This document shows positions 1-7,209 of a stretch of DNA of 38,572 nucleotides, one piece after another. The notes under the pieces were generated by a model. That model did no database searches, was not told the origin of the DNA, and was given only the letters and a program-made list of their open reading frames with translations. Source of the stretch: Candidatus Scatomonas merdigallinarum (GTDB lineage Bacteria; Bacillota; Clostridia; Lachnospirales; Lachnospiraceae); assembly GCA_018716305.1 (NCBI GenBank), contig DVKB01000033.1:1-38572 (forward strand), read 5' to 3'. The translations under genes were made by a program, and so were the position numbers. Positions within the stretch are counted from its first letter, which is position 1. Each line of letters begins with the position of its first letter.

Positions 1-13
1 CTACCCAATATTC

Positions 14-44
14 GCATATCGTGGGATATGCATCCCACTTTTAT
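14..44 (+). terminator. Overlapping alternative hairpins ending in a T-run
   Basis: Two mutually exclusive hairpins share bases. GCATATC (14-20) can pair with GATATGC (25-31), and GTGGGAT (21-27) can pair with ATCCCAC (32-38). The second is followed by TTTTAT and looks like a weak intrinsic terminator; the first would preclude it. The upstream gene lies outside the window, so whether this is a real attenuator or only a terminator remnant cannot be decided. Confidence 0.35.
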
Positions 45-65
45 GCTCATATTAGGGCGGGTCCC

Positions 66-114
66 AAGGCCTTAACCCCACTTATGAGCAAGCTCATGTG
101 GGTTTAGGCCTTTT
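66..114 (+). terminator. Long hairpin terminator before the PBP gene
   Basis: A 13-nt arm at 66-78 pairs with 100-112 with one mismatch, enclosing a second hairpin (ATGAGC 84-89 with GCTCAT 92-97). It is followed directly by TTTT. It probably ends the transcript of the upstream gene outside the window; no clear housekeeping promoter was found between it and the start at 182. Confidence 0.6.
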
Positions 115-181
115 GACCCTGGCATCATAAATATCAGACATATGGAGCATATACGGATTTTTAAAGGGTAGGAGGCGCAGG

Positions 182-2230
182 ATGAAAAAGAAGTGGATTA
201 TCTTTATTATTTTGCTTCTGGTTTTGGCGGCTGTTGCGGCAGCGGCCGTTCTGTTTTTCAGAAAGGGGAAAGGGGATCAGGGAGCGCCCGGGGAGGTGCT
301 TCAGGCATATATGGATAAGATCCTGGAGAAGGACTATCAGGGCATGTACGGCCTGCTGGATGAAGAGAGCCGAAATCTCTGGTCCCTGGAAGAATTTACG
401 GAGCGAAACCAGAAGATCTATGAGGGAATCGGGCTTTCCGGCATGGAGATTACCTTCTCTGAGCAGGGAGAGGATGAGGCCCGGGTGGATTACAAGACGG
501 TAATGGAAACGGAAGCGGGAAGCATTCAGTTTCAGAATTATGCCCGTTTCTCCAGGGAAGAGGAAGGCTGGCGGCTTCAGTGGAATGACGGCCTGATCTT
601 CCCGGACCTGACGGCTTCCGATACGGTGCGCGTGGAAGAAACCGCGGCTTCCCGGGGGAGCATCTATGACCGGAACGGCGGCCTTCTGGCAGGCTCCGGA
701 GCGGTATCTTCCGTGGGACTGGTGCCGGGAAAATATCAGGAGGAAAACGGGGAGCGGCTGGCGGCTCTGCTGGAAATCACAGTGGAAGATATCCAGGCTG
801 CCCTGGAGCAGTCCTGGGTCACGGAGGACACCTTTGTGCCCCTGAAAAAAATCCGGCTGGGAGAAGACAATGAGAGTCTGGAGCAGCAGCTGCTGGAAAT
901 CCCCGGGGTCATGATTACGGAGGATGAGGACAGAGTCTATCCCCTGGGGGAGAAAGCCGGTCTGCTGGTGGGATATATTCAGGAGGTGACGGCAGAGGAC
1001 CTGGAGAAACATCCCGACGCGGGCTATGTAACCGGAAGCAGGATCGGCAGAGCCGGCCTGGAAGCCCTGTATGAGGACCGGCTGCGGGGAACCTCCGGAT
1101 GCCGGATCTATATAGAAGACGAAAACGGGGAAGAGAAAGAGATTCTGGCGGAACAGCCGGTTCAGAACGGCGAGGATATTACCGTGACCATTGACGGGCA
1201 GCTGCAGAGCGCTCTTTATGACGCCTTTGCCGGGGACAAAAGCTGTCATGTGGCCATGAACCCGGAAACCGGGGAGGTGCTGGCTTTGGTGAGCACTCCC
1301 TCCTACGACAGCAATGATTTCGCTCTGGGCATGTCAAACGCCCAGTGGGAAAATCTGAACAGCGATCCGGGACAGCCCATGTACAGCCGTTTTCTGGGGA
1401 CCTACGCGCCGGGTTCTTCCATTAAACCTGTGGTGGCGGCCATCGGGCTGGCAGATGGAAAACTGGACGCCGGGGCCGATCTGGGGAACAGCCATGGGAG
1501 CTGGCAGAAGGATGAAAGCTGGGGGACATATACCGTAAACTCAGCCCATGACTACAGCGGTCCCGCGAACCTGGAAAATGCCCTGATTTATTCAGACAAC
1601 ACATATTTTGCCAAGGCGGCCCTGCAGATCGGAGGGGACAGTCTGGCGGAGGGGTTGGATAAAGCAGGATTCGGGCAGGAGATTCCCTTTGCCCTGGGAG
1701 GGGCTGCTTCCCAGTATGTCAATGAGGGGGAAGATCTGGCGGAGGATGAAATCCGCCTGGCGGATACCGGTTACGGACAGGGAGAGATGCTGGTGAATCC
1801 GCTGCATCTTGCGTCCATCTATTCGGCCTTTTCCAATGGAGGAGATATGATCCTGCCGGTTCTGGAATATCAGGAAGGAAGCGCTCCGCAGTACTGGCTG
1901 CAGGATGTGTTCCCGGAACAGGCGGTGGATACGGTCCGGGAGGATCTGATTCAGGTTATCGAAAATCCGGAAGGAACCGGGGCAGCCGCCAGAGTGGAAG
2001 GGGCTGCCCTGGCCGGAAAGACCGGAACAGCGGAGATCAAGGACAGCCAGAGCGATACAGAGGGAACGGAACTGGGCTGGTTCAATGTGTTTACCACGGA
2101 TCTTCCGGAAGACCGGGCTTTCCTGCTGGTGAGCATGGTGGAAGATGTAAAGGACCGGGGAGGCAGCGGGTATGTCATTGACCGGAGCAGGGACCTTCTG
2201 TCCTCTTATCTGGCAGACAGCGCCTTTTGA
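182..2230 (+). CDS. Penicillin-binding protein, class B-type transpeptidase
   Basis: Membrane-anchored D,D-transpeptidase that cross-links peptidoglycan on the outer face of the membrane. The N-terminus has a short basic stretch and one hydrophobic segment (about residues 5-26), then an NTF2/MecA_N-like region (about 35-145), a PBP dimerisation region, and the transpeptidase domain from about 330 on. The three catalytic motifs are visible: SSIK with the nucleophile at about residue 412, SDN in YSDNTYF at about 470, and KTG in GKTGTAE at about 615. At 682 residues it is normal for MecA_N-containing PBPs. The start at 182 has a GGAGG site just upstream. It lies directly before the murB operon, which has its own promoter. 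It resembles PBP3/PBP2a-architecture proteins, but beta-lactam resistance cannot be inferred from that. Confidence 0.9.
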   Translation: MKKKWIIFIILLLVLAAVAAAAVLFFRKGKGDQGAPGEVLQAYMDKILEKDYQGMYGLLDEESRNLWSLEEFTERNQKIYEGIGLSGMEITFSEQGEDEARVDYKTVMETEAGSIQFQNYARFSREEEGWRLQWNDGLIFPDLTASDTVRVEETAASRGSIYDRNGGLLAGSGAVSSVGLVPGKYQEENGERLAALLEITVEDIQAALEQSWVTEDTFVPLKKIRLGEDNESLEQQLLEIPGVMITEDEDRVYPLGEKAGLLVGYIQEVTAEDLEKHPDAGYVTGSRIGRAGLEALYEDRLRGTSGCRIYIEDENGEEKEILAEQPVQNGEDITVTIDGQLQSALYDAFAGDKSCHVAMNPETGEVLALVSTPSYDSNDFALGMSNAQWENLNSDPGQPMYSRFLGTYAPGSSIKPVVAAIGLADGKLDAGADLGNSHGSWQKDESWGTYTVNSAHDYSGPANLENALIYSDNTYFAKAALQIGGDSLAEGLDKAGFGQEIPFALGGAASQYVNEGEDLAEDEIRLADTGYGQGEMLVNPLHLASIYSAFSNGGDMILPVLEYQEGSAPQYWLQDVFPEQAVDTVREDLIQVIENPEGTGAAARVEGAALAGKTGTAEIKDSQSDTEGTELGWFNVFTTDLPEDRAFLLVSMVEDVKDRGGSGYVIDRSRDLLSSYLADSAF

Positions 2231-2260
2231 AAAATCAGAGATGCATAGGGCGGCACCCGG

Positions 2261-2289
2261 TTGCGCATTCCAAAGCCGGGTTGTATAAT
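2261..2289 (+). promoter_or_regulatory. Sigma-A promoter of the murB-rapZ-whiA-crh operon
   Basis: TTGCGC (2261-2266), a 17-bp spacer, and TATAAT (2284-2289). It lies in the 125-bp gap between the PBP gene and murB; no other good promoter is seen before the four-gene run ending at 5456. Confidence 0.75.
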
Positions 2290-2355
2290 AGAACGATGCC
2301 GGAGCACATGAACATGGAAATCCGGACATAAATAATAAAAAAGCAGAGGTTTATT

Positions 2356-3303
2356 GTGGAGGATTATATTTACAGGCAATTCTGCAGCTTTTTGGGAGAG
2401 GACAAGGTAAAAAGAGAAGAGCCCATGGGGAAACATACCACCTTCCGCATCGGAGGCCCGGCCGGCTATTTCCTTTGTCCGGACACCCCGGAAGCACTGA
2501 AAAAAATCGTGGAGTTCTGCAATACAGAGGAAATCCCCTGGTTTATTCTGGGAAATGGCAGCAATCTGCTGGTCAGCGACAGGGGCTACCGGGGAGCGGT
2601 GATCCAGCTGCATCGGAATTTTCAGAAAACAGAACTGGAGAAAGATGTGATTCGGGCTCAGGCCGGAGCGCTTCTGTCCGCCGTTGCCGCCGCGGCTCTG
2701 AAAGCCGGACTCACAGGTATGGAGTTCGCCTCCGGGATCCCCGGGACCCTGGGGGGCGCGGTAGTAATGAACGCCGGAGCCTATGGAGGAGAAATCCGGG
2801 ATATATTGACGGAAACGCTTCTTATGGACCGGGAGGGCAGAATCTTTTCCCTTCCCGGGGAACAGCTGGAAATGGGATACCGGACCAGCCTGGTAAAGCA
2901 GAAGGGCTGGGTGGTGCTGGAGGCAAAGCTGAAGCTTCAGCCGGGAGATCCGGCACAGATTCGTTCCAGAATGGAAGAACTGAAAAGGCAGCGATGCGAA
3001 AAACAGCCTCTGGAATATCCCAGCGCCGGAAGCACCTTTAAGCGGCCGGAGGGATATTTCGCGGGCAAGCTGATTATGGACGCCGGGCTGCGGGGGTTCA
3101 CCGTAGGGGGAGCTCAGGTTTCGGAGAAACACTGCGGATTTGTGATTAACCGCGGAAACGCCTCGGCGGAGGATGTGCGGTCCCTGATTTTCCAGGTGCA
3201 GGACCGGGTATACCGGCAGTTTGGCGTAAAACTGGAGCCGGAAGTACGGTTTCTGGGAGAATTTGAAGACACTGAGGAGAAATCCGTGGTGTCAAGAGGT
3301 TAA
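2356..3303 (+). CDS. murB: UDP-N-acetylenolpyruvoylglucosamine reductase
   Basis: FAD- and NADPH-dependent reduction of UDP-GlcNAc-enolpyruvate to UDP-MurNAc, the second committed step of peptidoglycan precursor synthesis, in the cytoplasm. Seen: the FAD-binding stretch WFILGNGSNLLVSDRGY, the SGIPGTLGGAVVMNAGAYGGE motif region, the catalytic-serine context YPSAGSTFKRP, and a C-terminal EPEVRFLG containing the conserved catalytic Glu. This is the type II (Gram-positive) architecture. Its 315 residues are typical. Start is GTG at 2356 behind an AGAGG site. First gene of a run with rapZ and whiA, the common Firmicutes order. No yvcK lies between rapZ and whiA here. Confidence 0.95.
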   Translation: MEDYIYRQFCSFLGEDKVKREEPMGKHTTFRIGGPAGYFLCPDTPEALKKIVEFCNTEEIPWFILGNGSNLLVSDRGYRGAVIQLHRNFQKTELEKDVIRAQAGALLSAVAAAALKAGLTGMEFASGIPGTLGGAVVMNAGAYGGEIRDILTETLLMDREGRIFSLPGEQLEMGYRTSLVKQKGWVVLEAKLKLQPGDPAQIRSRMEELKRQRCEKQPLEYPSAGSTFKRPEGYFAGKLIMDAGLRGFTVGGAQVSEKHCGFVINRGNASAEDVRSLIFQVQDRVYRQFGVKLEPEVRFLGEFEDTEEKSVVSRG

Positions 3304-3347
3304 ATTTTCATTTAACCTCAACATCATTGGAACGGAGGATCAGATAA

Positions 3348-4235
3348 ATGCCTACACGCTTGGCAATCGTCACCGGAATGTCCGGAGCGGGGAAAAGTAC
3401 CGCGCTGAGAGTACTGGAGGACGCCGGATATTTCTGTGTGGATAATTTGCCCATTCCGCTGATTGAGAAGCTGGTAACCCTGGCATTCAGCGGCGGAAGC
3501 GGAAAGATGGACCGGGTGGCGCTGGGGGTGGATATCCGCAGCGGCGAGGCCCTGCCGGAGCTTCAGGAAGTGCTGGAGCGGCTGGGAATGTCCGGCATCA
3601 GCTATGAAATTCTGTTTTTGGATGCCGGTGACGATATCCTCATAAAAAGATATAAAGAAACCAGACGCCTGCATCCGCTCTCAGGGACGGGCCGGGTAGA
3701 GTCCGGCATTGCCAGGGAAAGGCAGGCTTTGGCCTTCCTCAAAAAGCAGGCGGATTATATTATTGACACCAGCCAGCTGCTGACCCGGGAACTGAAGCAG
3801 GAACTGGAAAATATTTTTGTGCGGGACGGGCACTTTAAAAATCTGATGATTACTGTCCTGTCTTTCGGGTTTAAATATGGGATTCCCGCGGACGCGGACC
3901 TGGTGTTTGATGTGCGGTTCCTGCCGAATCCCTACTATATAGAAAGGCTGCGGCCCCTGTCGGGCAGGGATGATCCGGTGAGAGAGTATGTGATGGGATT
4001 TGAGGCGGCGGGTGTGTTTGAGGAGAAACTCACGGACATGATCCGTTTCCTGATACCCAACTACATTGAAGAGGGAAAAAACCAGCTGGTAATCGCCATT
4101 GGCTGCACCGGCGGCCGGCACCGCTCTGTGGCCCTGGCAGAGGAGCTGTACCGGCGGCTGAAAAATTCAGATGAGTACGGAATCCGCATCGAGCATCGGG
4201 ATATCGACAAGGACGCGGTCCGAAAAAGGATGTGA
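3348..4235 (+). CDS. rapZ: RapZ/YvcJ nucleotide-binding RNase adapter
   Basis: P-loop nucleotide-binding protein; in enterobacteria it targets sRNAs for RNase E, whereas the Bacillus homologue YvcJ binds nucleotides and affects competence, with its target unclear. Seen: Walker A GMSGAGKS near residues 9-16, the conserved YFCVDNLP, the central SFGFKYGIPADADLVFDVRFLPNP block, and C-terminal AIGCTGGRHRSV. Length (295 aa) is that of the family. The ATG follows GGAGG at 3334-3338. It stops 4 bp before whiA. Confidence 0.93.
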   Translation: MPTRLAIVTGMSGAGKSTALRVLEDAGYFCVDNLPIPLIEKLVTLAFSGGSGKMDRVALGVDIRSGEALPELQEVLERLGMSGISYEILFLDAGDDILIKRYKETRRLHPLSGTGRVESGIARERQALAFLKKQADYIIDTSQLLTRELKQELENIFVRDGHFKNLMITVLSFGFKYGIPADADLVFDVRFLPNPYYIERLRPLSGRDDPVREYVMGFEAAGVFEEKLTDMIRFLIPNYIEEGKNQLVIAIGCTGGRHRSVALAEELYRRLKNSDEYGIRIEHRDIDKDAVRKRM

Positions 4236-4239
4236 GAAA

Positions 4240-5202
4240 ATGTCATTTTCCGCCGAAGTGAAGGAGGAATTGTTTCATCAGACCGGCCGGGCCAGGCACT
4301 GTCAGATCGCGGAGCTGGCGGCTTTTATCCGTATGTGCGGCGGCGTTTCTGTATCCGCCGGGGATCATTTTGCCATCCGGCTTCGCACGGAAAATGTCTG
4401 GGTAGCCAGGAAATATGCCTTTCTTCTGAAAAAATTGTTTAAGATAGAGCCGGATATATCTGTCAGGATGTATCCCCGCCACAGCCGTCCCCTGTCCTTC
4501 CTGGTTCTGGTGCTGAGACATGAGGACGCGGTCAGAGTCCTGCAGGCGGTGCGTCTGCTGAACCGGTATGGGGTTCTGGAAAGAGAGGTGCCGCTGATCC
4601 ACAGCGTAGTCCTGCAGCAGAACTGCTGCAAAAGAGCCTATGTGAGAGGGGCGTTTCTGGCGGCGGGGTCTGTCAGCGATCCCAACCGCTCCTACCATTT
4701 TGAGATTGCCTGCACCGGGGAGAGCCAGGCGGAACAGCTCAGGGAGCTGATCCGGGAGCTGGAGATTGACGCCAAGATTGTAAAAAGAAAGAAATATTTT
4801 GTGGTCTATGTGAAGGAGGGGGACCAGATCGCGGATCTTCTGGGACTGATGGAAGCGCGAAAATCGTTGCTGAAACTGGAAAATGTCCGGATTCTCCGGG
4901 AAATGCGGGGAAGCGTCAATCGAAAAGTAAACTGTGAGACCGCAAATATCAACAAGACGGTGAACGCGGCGGTAAAACAGATCGAAGATATCCGCTATAT
5001 CCGGGATACGGCGGGCTTTTCCGGGCTCTCGAATGGACTTGACGAAATGGCCCGGATTCGGTTACAATATCCAGAAGCGACATTAAAAGAGCTGGGGATG
5101 ATGCTGGATCCTCCTGTGGGAAAATCCGGCGTCAATCATCGCCTGAGGAAGCTGAGCGCAATCGCCGACGCTTTGAGAAGTAAGGAGGAAAAATTATTAT
5201 GA
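4240..5202 (+). CDS. whiA: Sporulation/division regulator WhiA
   Basis: DNA-binding protein with an N-terminal LAGLIDADG-like fold and a C-terminal helix-turn-helix; needed for sporulation septation in Streptomyces and linked to chromosome segregation and division in Bacillus. Seen: MSFSAEVKEEL at the start, the central YVRGAFLAAGSVSDP motif, NCETANINKTVNAA, and the HTH end YPEATLKELGMMLDPPVGKSGVNHRLRKL. The start at 4240 is preferred over the upstream in-frame start at 4171, which lies inside rapZ and lacks a ribosome site. The end overlaps the next start by ATGA (5199-5202), implying translational coupling. Confidence 0.95.
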   Translation: MSFSAEVKEELFHQTGRARHCQIAELAAFIRMCGGVSVSAGDHFAIRLRTENVWVARKYAFLLKKLFKIEPDISVRMYPRHSRPLSFLVLVLRHEDAVRVLQAVRLLNRYGVLEREVPLIHSVVLQQNCCKRAYVRGAFLAAGSVSDPNRSYHFEIACTGESQAEQLRELIRELEIDAKIVKRKKYFVVYVKEGDQIADLLGLMEARKSLLKLENVRILREMRGSVNRKVNCETANINKTVNAAVKQIEDIRYIRDTAGFSGLSNGLDEMARIRLQYPEATLKELGMMLDPPVGKSGVNHRLRKLSAIADALRSKEEKLL

Positions 5203-5456
5203 TTAAAAAACCAATTACGATCCAGATTTCCAATGGGCTGGAGGCACGTCCTATCGCCATGCTGGTACAGGTGGCAAGCCAGTTTGAAAGTGAAATCTAT
5301 GTGGAAAGCGGAAATAAGAAAGTAAACGCGAAAAGCATTATGGGCATGATGACTCTCGGGCTGGACGCAGGCGACAGCGTGACCATTTCGGTGAACGGAG
5401 CGGACGAGAGCGAGGCAATGAATCAGATTGAAGGATATCTGACCAGCCGGGGATAA
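5199..5456 (+). CDS. Crh-like HPr paralogue with Glu at position 15
   Basis: Small HPr-fold protein of 85 residues. In HPr, His15 in the GLHARP motif carries phosphate from PTS enzyme I to the EIIA proteins. Here the motif reads NGLEARP, with Glu at residue 15, so it cannot work as a PTS phosphocarrier. Ser46 is kept within VNAKSIMG, the site phosphorylated by HPr kinase. Bacillus Crh has the same design with Gln15 and acts with CcpA in carbon catabolite control; it is also encoded beside whiA. The inference is a Crh-type regulator. The start overlaps the whiA stop. The true PTS HPr must be elsewhere. Confidence 0.88.
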   Translation: MIKKPITIQISNGLEARPIAMLVQVASQFESEIYVESGNKKVNAKSIMGMMTLGLDAGDSVTISVNGADESEAMNQIEGYLTSRG

Positions 5457-5500
5457 TTCAGAGAAGCGGGTCGATTTTTTATAGAGACAGAAATTTTCAG

Positions 5501-5534
5501 GGCTGCGGCGTAAGGAATTCCTTACGCCGCAGCC
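5501..5534. terminator. Perfect 34-bp palindrome between convergent genes
   Basis: The two 17-bp arms are exactly complementary with no required loop. It sits between the stops of the convergent crh-like and mecA genes. The T-tracts on either side are short (CCCTTTG on plus, GAAAATTT on minus), so it is probably a bidirectional terminator of modest strength. Confidence 0.55.
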
Positions 5535-5565
5535 CCTTTGACGCGATGTGCCCGATCTTTGATTC

Positions 5566-6318
5566 CTACAGATCCGCCAGTTTCTGGATGGCGGAATCTT
5601 TCAGAATAGCGCTGCCGTGTTCCAGCAGATAGGCTTCGCCGGAAGCGGAAAACGCTTCATTGGTTCCGTACTCCGACAGAATGTTGCAGACTTTGTTAAA
5701 ACTTTCCGGCGTACATCCGGACTGATGAAGCACGAGCTGATAGGTGCCAAGATGTTCATTTTTATACAGAGAGTTTTTTCCGGAGTAAAAGCGGTTCAGC
5801 CCCCGGGCAGCCAGGATGGCATCATCCAGCGACTGAAAACGGAAAGACTGTACCAGATTTACCGGAGTGCTTTCCGGCTCTTTGCCGGGTTTCGGCTCGG
5901 ACTGCTTCCGGGCGCTTTTTTTCTGGCCGGCGGCCTGAGCCTTTTTTGCTTCATAAATTTTCTGGAATAATTCCAGAATGTTGTCTGCGCCTGTAAACTG
6001 GGGAACCTCGCTTCCCTCCGTCTCATCACCGGCGGCGGAAAATTTGGAGAATCTGGTGTCCAGTTCCTCGGGATCGTCTACCTTGGTAATGATCAGCACA
6101 ATGCTGTCAGGCGCGACTGGTATTGCCTCTATCATCAGCGGTGAATTGTCTGACTCAAAACCACATTCGTAATGAGCCTGGCGCATCATATCCTGAAAAA
6201 GATTTTTTGCTTTTTCAGTGCCGTACGCTAATTCACTGAGCTTAATCTCACGGCTTGCCAGATCGGCGCTGGTTAAAGTACAGCGGATCTGACTGTCGTT
6301 GATCTTTTCAATTTTCAT
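5566..6318 (-). CDS. mecA: MecA adaptor protein for ClpC
   Basis: Adaptor that delivers substrates to the ClpCP protease; in Bacillus it controls ComK, Spo0A activity and other targets. Seen: N-terminal MKIEKINDSQIRCTLTSADL, the typical substrate-binding domain opening, then a low-complexity linker rich in Lys/Ala/Glu/Pro (about residues 120-150) and a C-terminal ClpC-binding domain with FRFQSLDDAILAAR. At 250 aa it is somewhat longer than Bacillus MecA because of the linker. An AAAAGGGG ribosome site precedes the ATG. A leader of about 100 nt separates the promoter from the gene. Confidence 0.93.
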   Translation of the reverse strand: MKIEKINDSQIRCTLTSADLASREIKLSELAYGTEKAKNLFQDMMRQAHYECGFESDNSPLMIEAIPVAPDSIVLIITKVDDPEELDTRFSKFSAAGDETEGSEVPQFTGADNILELFQKIYEAKKAQAAGQKKSARKQSEPKPGKEPESTPVNLVQSFRFQSLDDAILAARGLNRFYSGKNSLYKNEHLGTYQLVLHQSGCTPESFNKVCNILSEYGTNEAFSASGEAYLLEHGSAILKDSAIQKLADL

Positions 6319-6429
6319 AATATCTCATCCCCTTTTCAGCGTGGTCACACTTAGCTGCGCTATCAGCAATCACCCTGCACAGCCATTCCCGGCTCTCCAG
6401 GATGGTTAAGGCGGCACTGCCTCTTCTAT

Positions 6430-6459
6430 AGTATATACCAGGAAACTTCTTTCTGTAAA
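6430..6459 (-). promoter_or_regulatory. Probable mecA promoter
   Basis: On the minus strand: TTTACA (6454-6459), an 18-bp spacer, TATACT (6430-6435). It predicts a start near 6422 and a 5' leader of about 100 nt before mecA. It is divergent from the promoter of the RNA at 6523. Confidence 0.5.
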
Positions 6460-6488
6460 GCTGTTCACAGACTTTTTAGAATTTCAGC

Positions 6489-6516
6489 TTGCAATCTTCG
6501 GGGTTTTTCGTATAAT
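6489..6516 (+). promoter_or_regulatory. Promoter of the 6S-like RNA
   Basis: TTGCAA (6489-6494), 16-bp spacer, TATAAT (6511-6516). The predicted start is near 6523, a few bases before the 5' strand of a long closing stem. Confidence 0.7.
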
Positions 6517-6522
6517 AGAGAT

Positions 6523-6724
6523 AAGAAATGACAGCGGCGGATACCTGCGGGGAAAGGAGTGAAGCCCTTGCACAGGTAAGCAGCAGTCGATCTTGATCTT
6601 GAGCGGCAGATGCCGCGTCTCGCAGTTCAGTACAGATCTAATTTTTCACAGCATTTCGCTGAAGGATTCCCAACAACGGACCAGTCATATAAAATAACGC
6701 CAGGGTATCCCGGACTGTCTTTTC
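6523..6724 (+). ncRNA. 6S-like RNA candidate (about 200 nt)
   Basis: A strong promoter is followed by about 200 nt without a convincing ORF that fold into one long rod. The closing stem pairs GACAG (6530-6534) with CTGTC (6715-6719) and GGATACC (6539-6545) with GGTATCC (6704-6710). Further in, GGGAA (6551-6555 region) can pair with TTCCC (6666-6670 region), GATCT with AGATC, and a GCGGC/GCCGC hairpin caps the rod. A small CAGC/GCTG hairpin sits on the 3' side of an open middle region. A closing stem, open centre with a 3'-side hairpin, and this length are the 6S RNA plan, an RNA that mimics an open promoter and traps sigma-A RNA polymerase. The 3' end runs into TCTTTTCTT. Assignment rests on shape only. 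An alternative is a leader RNA of the gene at 6765. Confidence 0.5.
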
Positions 6725-6764
6725 TTAAATAAAATACGAAAGGAGAAGCGCCGCAGGAATTTTT

Positions 6765-7016
6765 GTGTATCACGGGTTATGTTCCTGCATATGGAATGAT
6801 ATGGAAGACAAAGACAGGAAAATGATCAAAAAAGAACTGGATCTCTACCGGAAGAAGGGCGTGGGCCTGTATCTGGAAGGGAGAGCCAGCAGTCCGGGAA
6901 ACATTGCCAGGGCCTGCGCGGTGGCGGAACATGGCACCTACATGCGGGATTACTGCCAGGACGACAAGGGAAATCTGAAGCGGATCAATTTCACGTTTAT
7001 AGAAGACAAAGAATAG
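6765..7016 (+). CDS. Small conserved-looking protein of unknown function
   Basis: I do not recognise the family. The ORF encodes up to 83 residues, basic at the N-terminus (KMIKKELDLYRKKGVG), with no membrane segment and no metal motif; two cysteines occur near the N-terminus (in the doubtful leader) and two further in. The start is uncertain: GTG at 6765 has a weak GCAGGA site, while ATG at 6801 would give a 71-residue protein starting MEDKDRKM. It follows the RNA at 6523-6724 by about 40 bp and could share its transcript. An inverted repeat lies just after the stop. Confidence 0.6.
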   Translation: MYHGLCSCIWNDMEDKDRKMIKKELDLYRKKGVGLYLEGRASSPGNIARACAVAEHGTYMRDYCQDDKGNLKRINFTFIEDKE

Positions 7017-7024
7017 GGAAGGAG

Positions 7025-7079
7025 GGCCCGGCCCGGAGATGAAACCAAGGTCCCTGTGCGTAGCTGCCGGAGCCGGGCC
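7025..7079. repeat. GC-rich inverted repeat after the small unknown gene
   Basis: GGCCCGGC (7025-7032) is exactly complementary to GCCGGGCC (7072-7079) with 39 nt between. No T-run follows on either strand, so this is not a typical terminator. Its role is unknown. Confidence 0.4.
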
Positions 7080-7113
7080 TTCCGAAACCCGCAGAAAAAA
7101 CAGAGGCTTATCA

Positions 7114-7142
7114 TTGATATACATAAAATTTAATGTTAGAAT
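7114..7142 (+). promoter_or_regulatory. Sigma-A promoter of the GH18 gene
   Basis: TTGATA (7114-7119), 17-bp spacer, TAGAAT (7137-7142), about 68 bp before the ATG at 7210. Confidence 0.65.
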
Positions 7143-7209
7143 AAACATGCGGCCGGCTTGCGGGCCGGGGGGCAGAATGAGGGAGTATCAGATTTTGGAG
7201 GAATAAGGG

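Noticed and set aside
7025-7079. Inverted repeat as a rho-independent terminator
   Set aside because: The 39-nt loop and lack of a T-run do not fit; kept only as a repeat.
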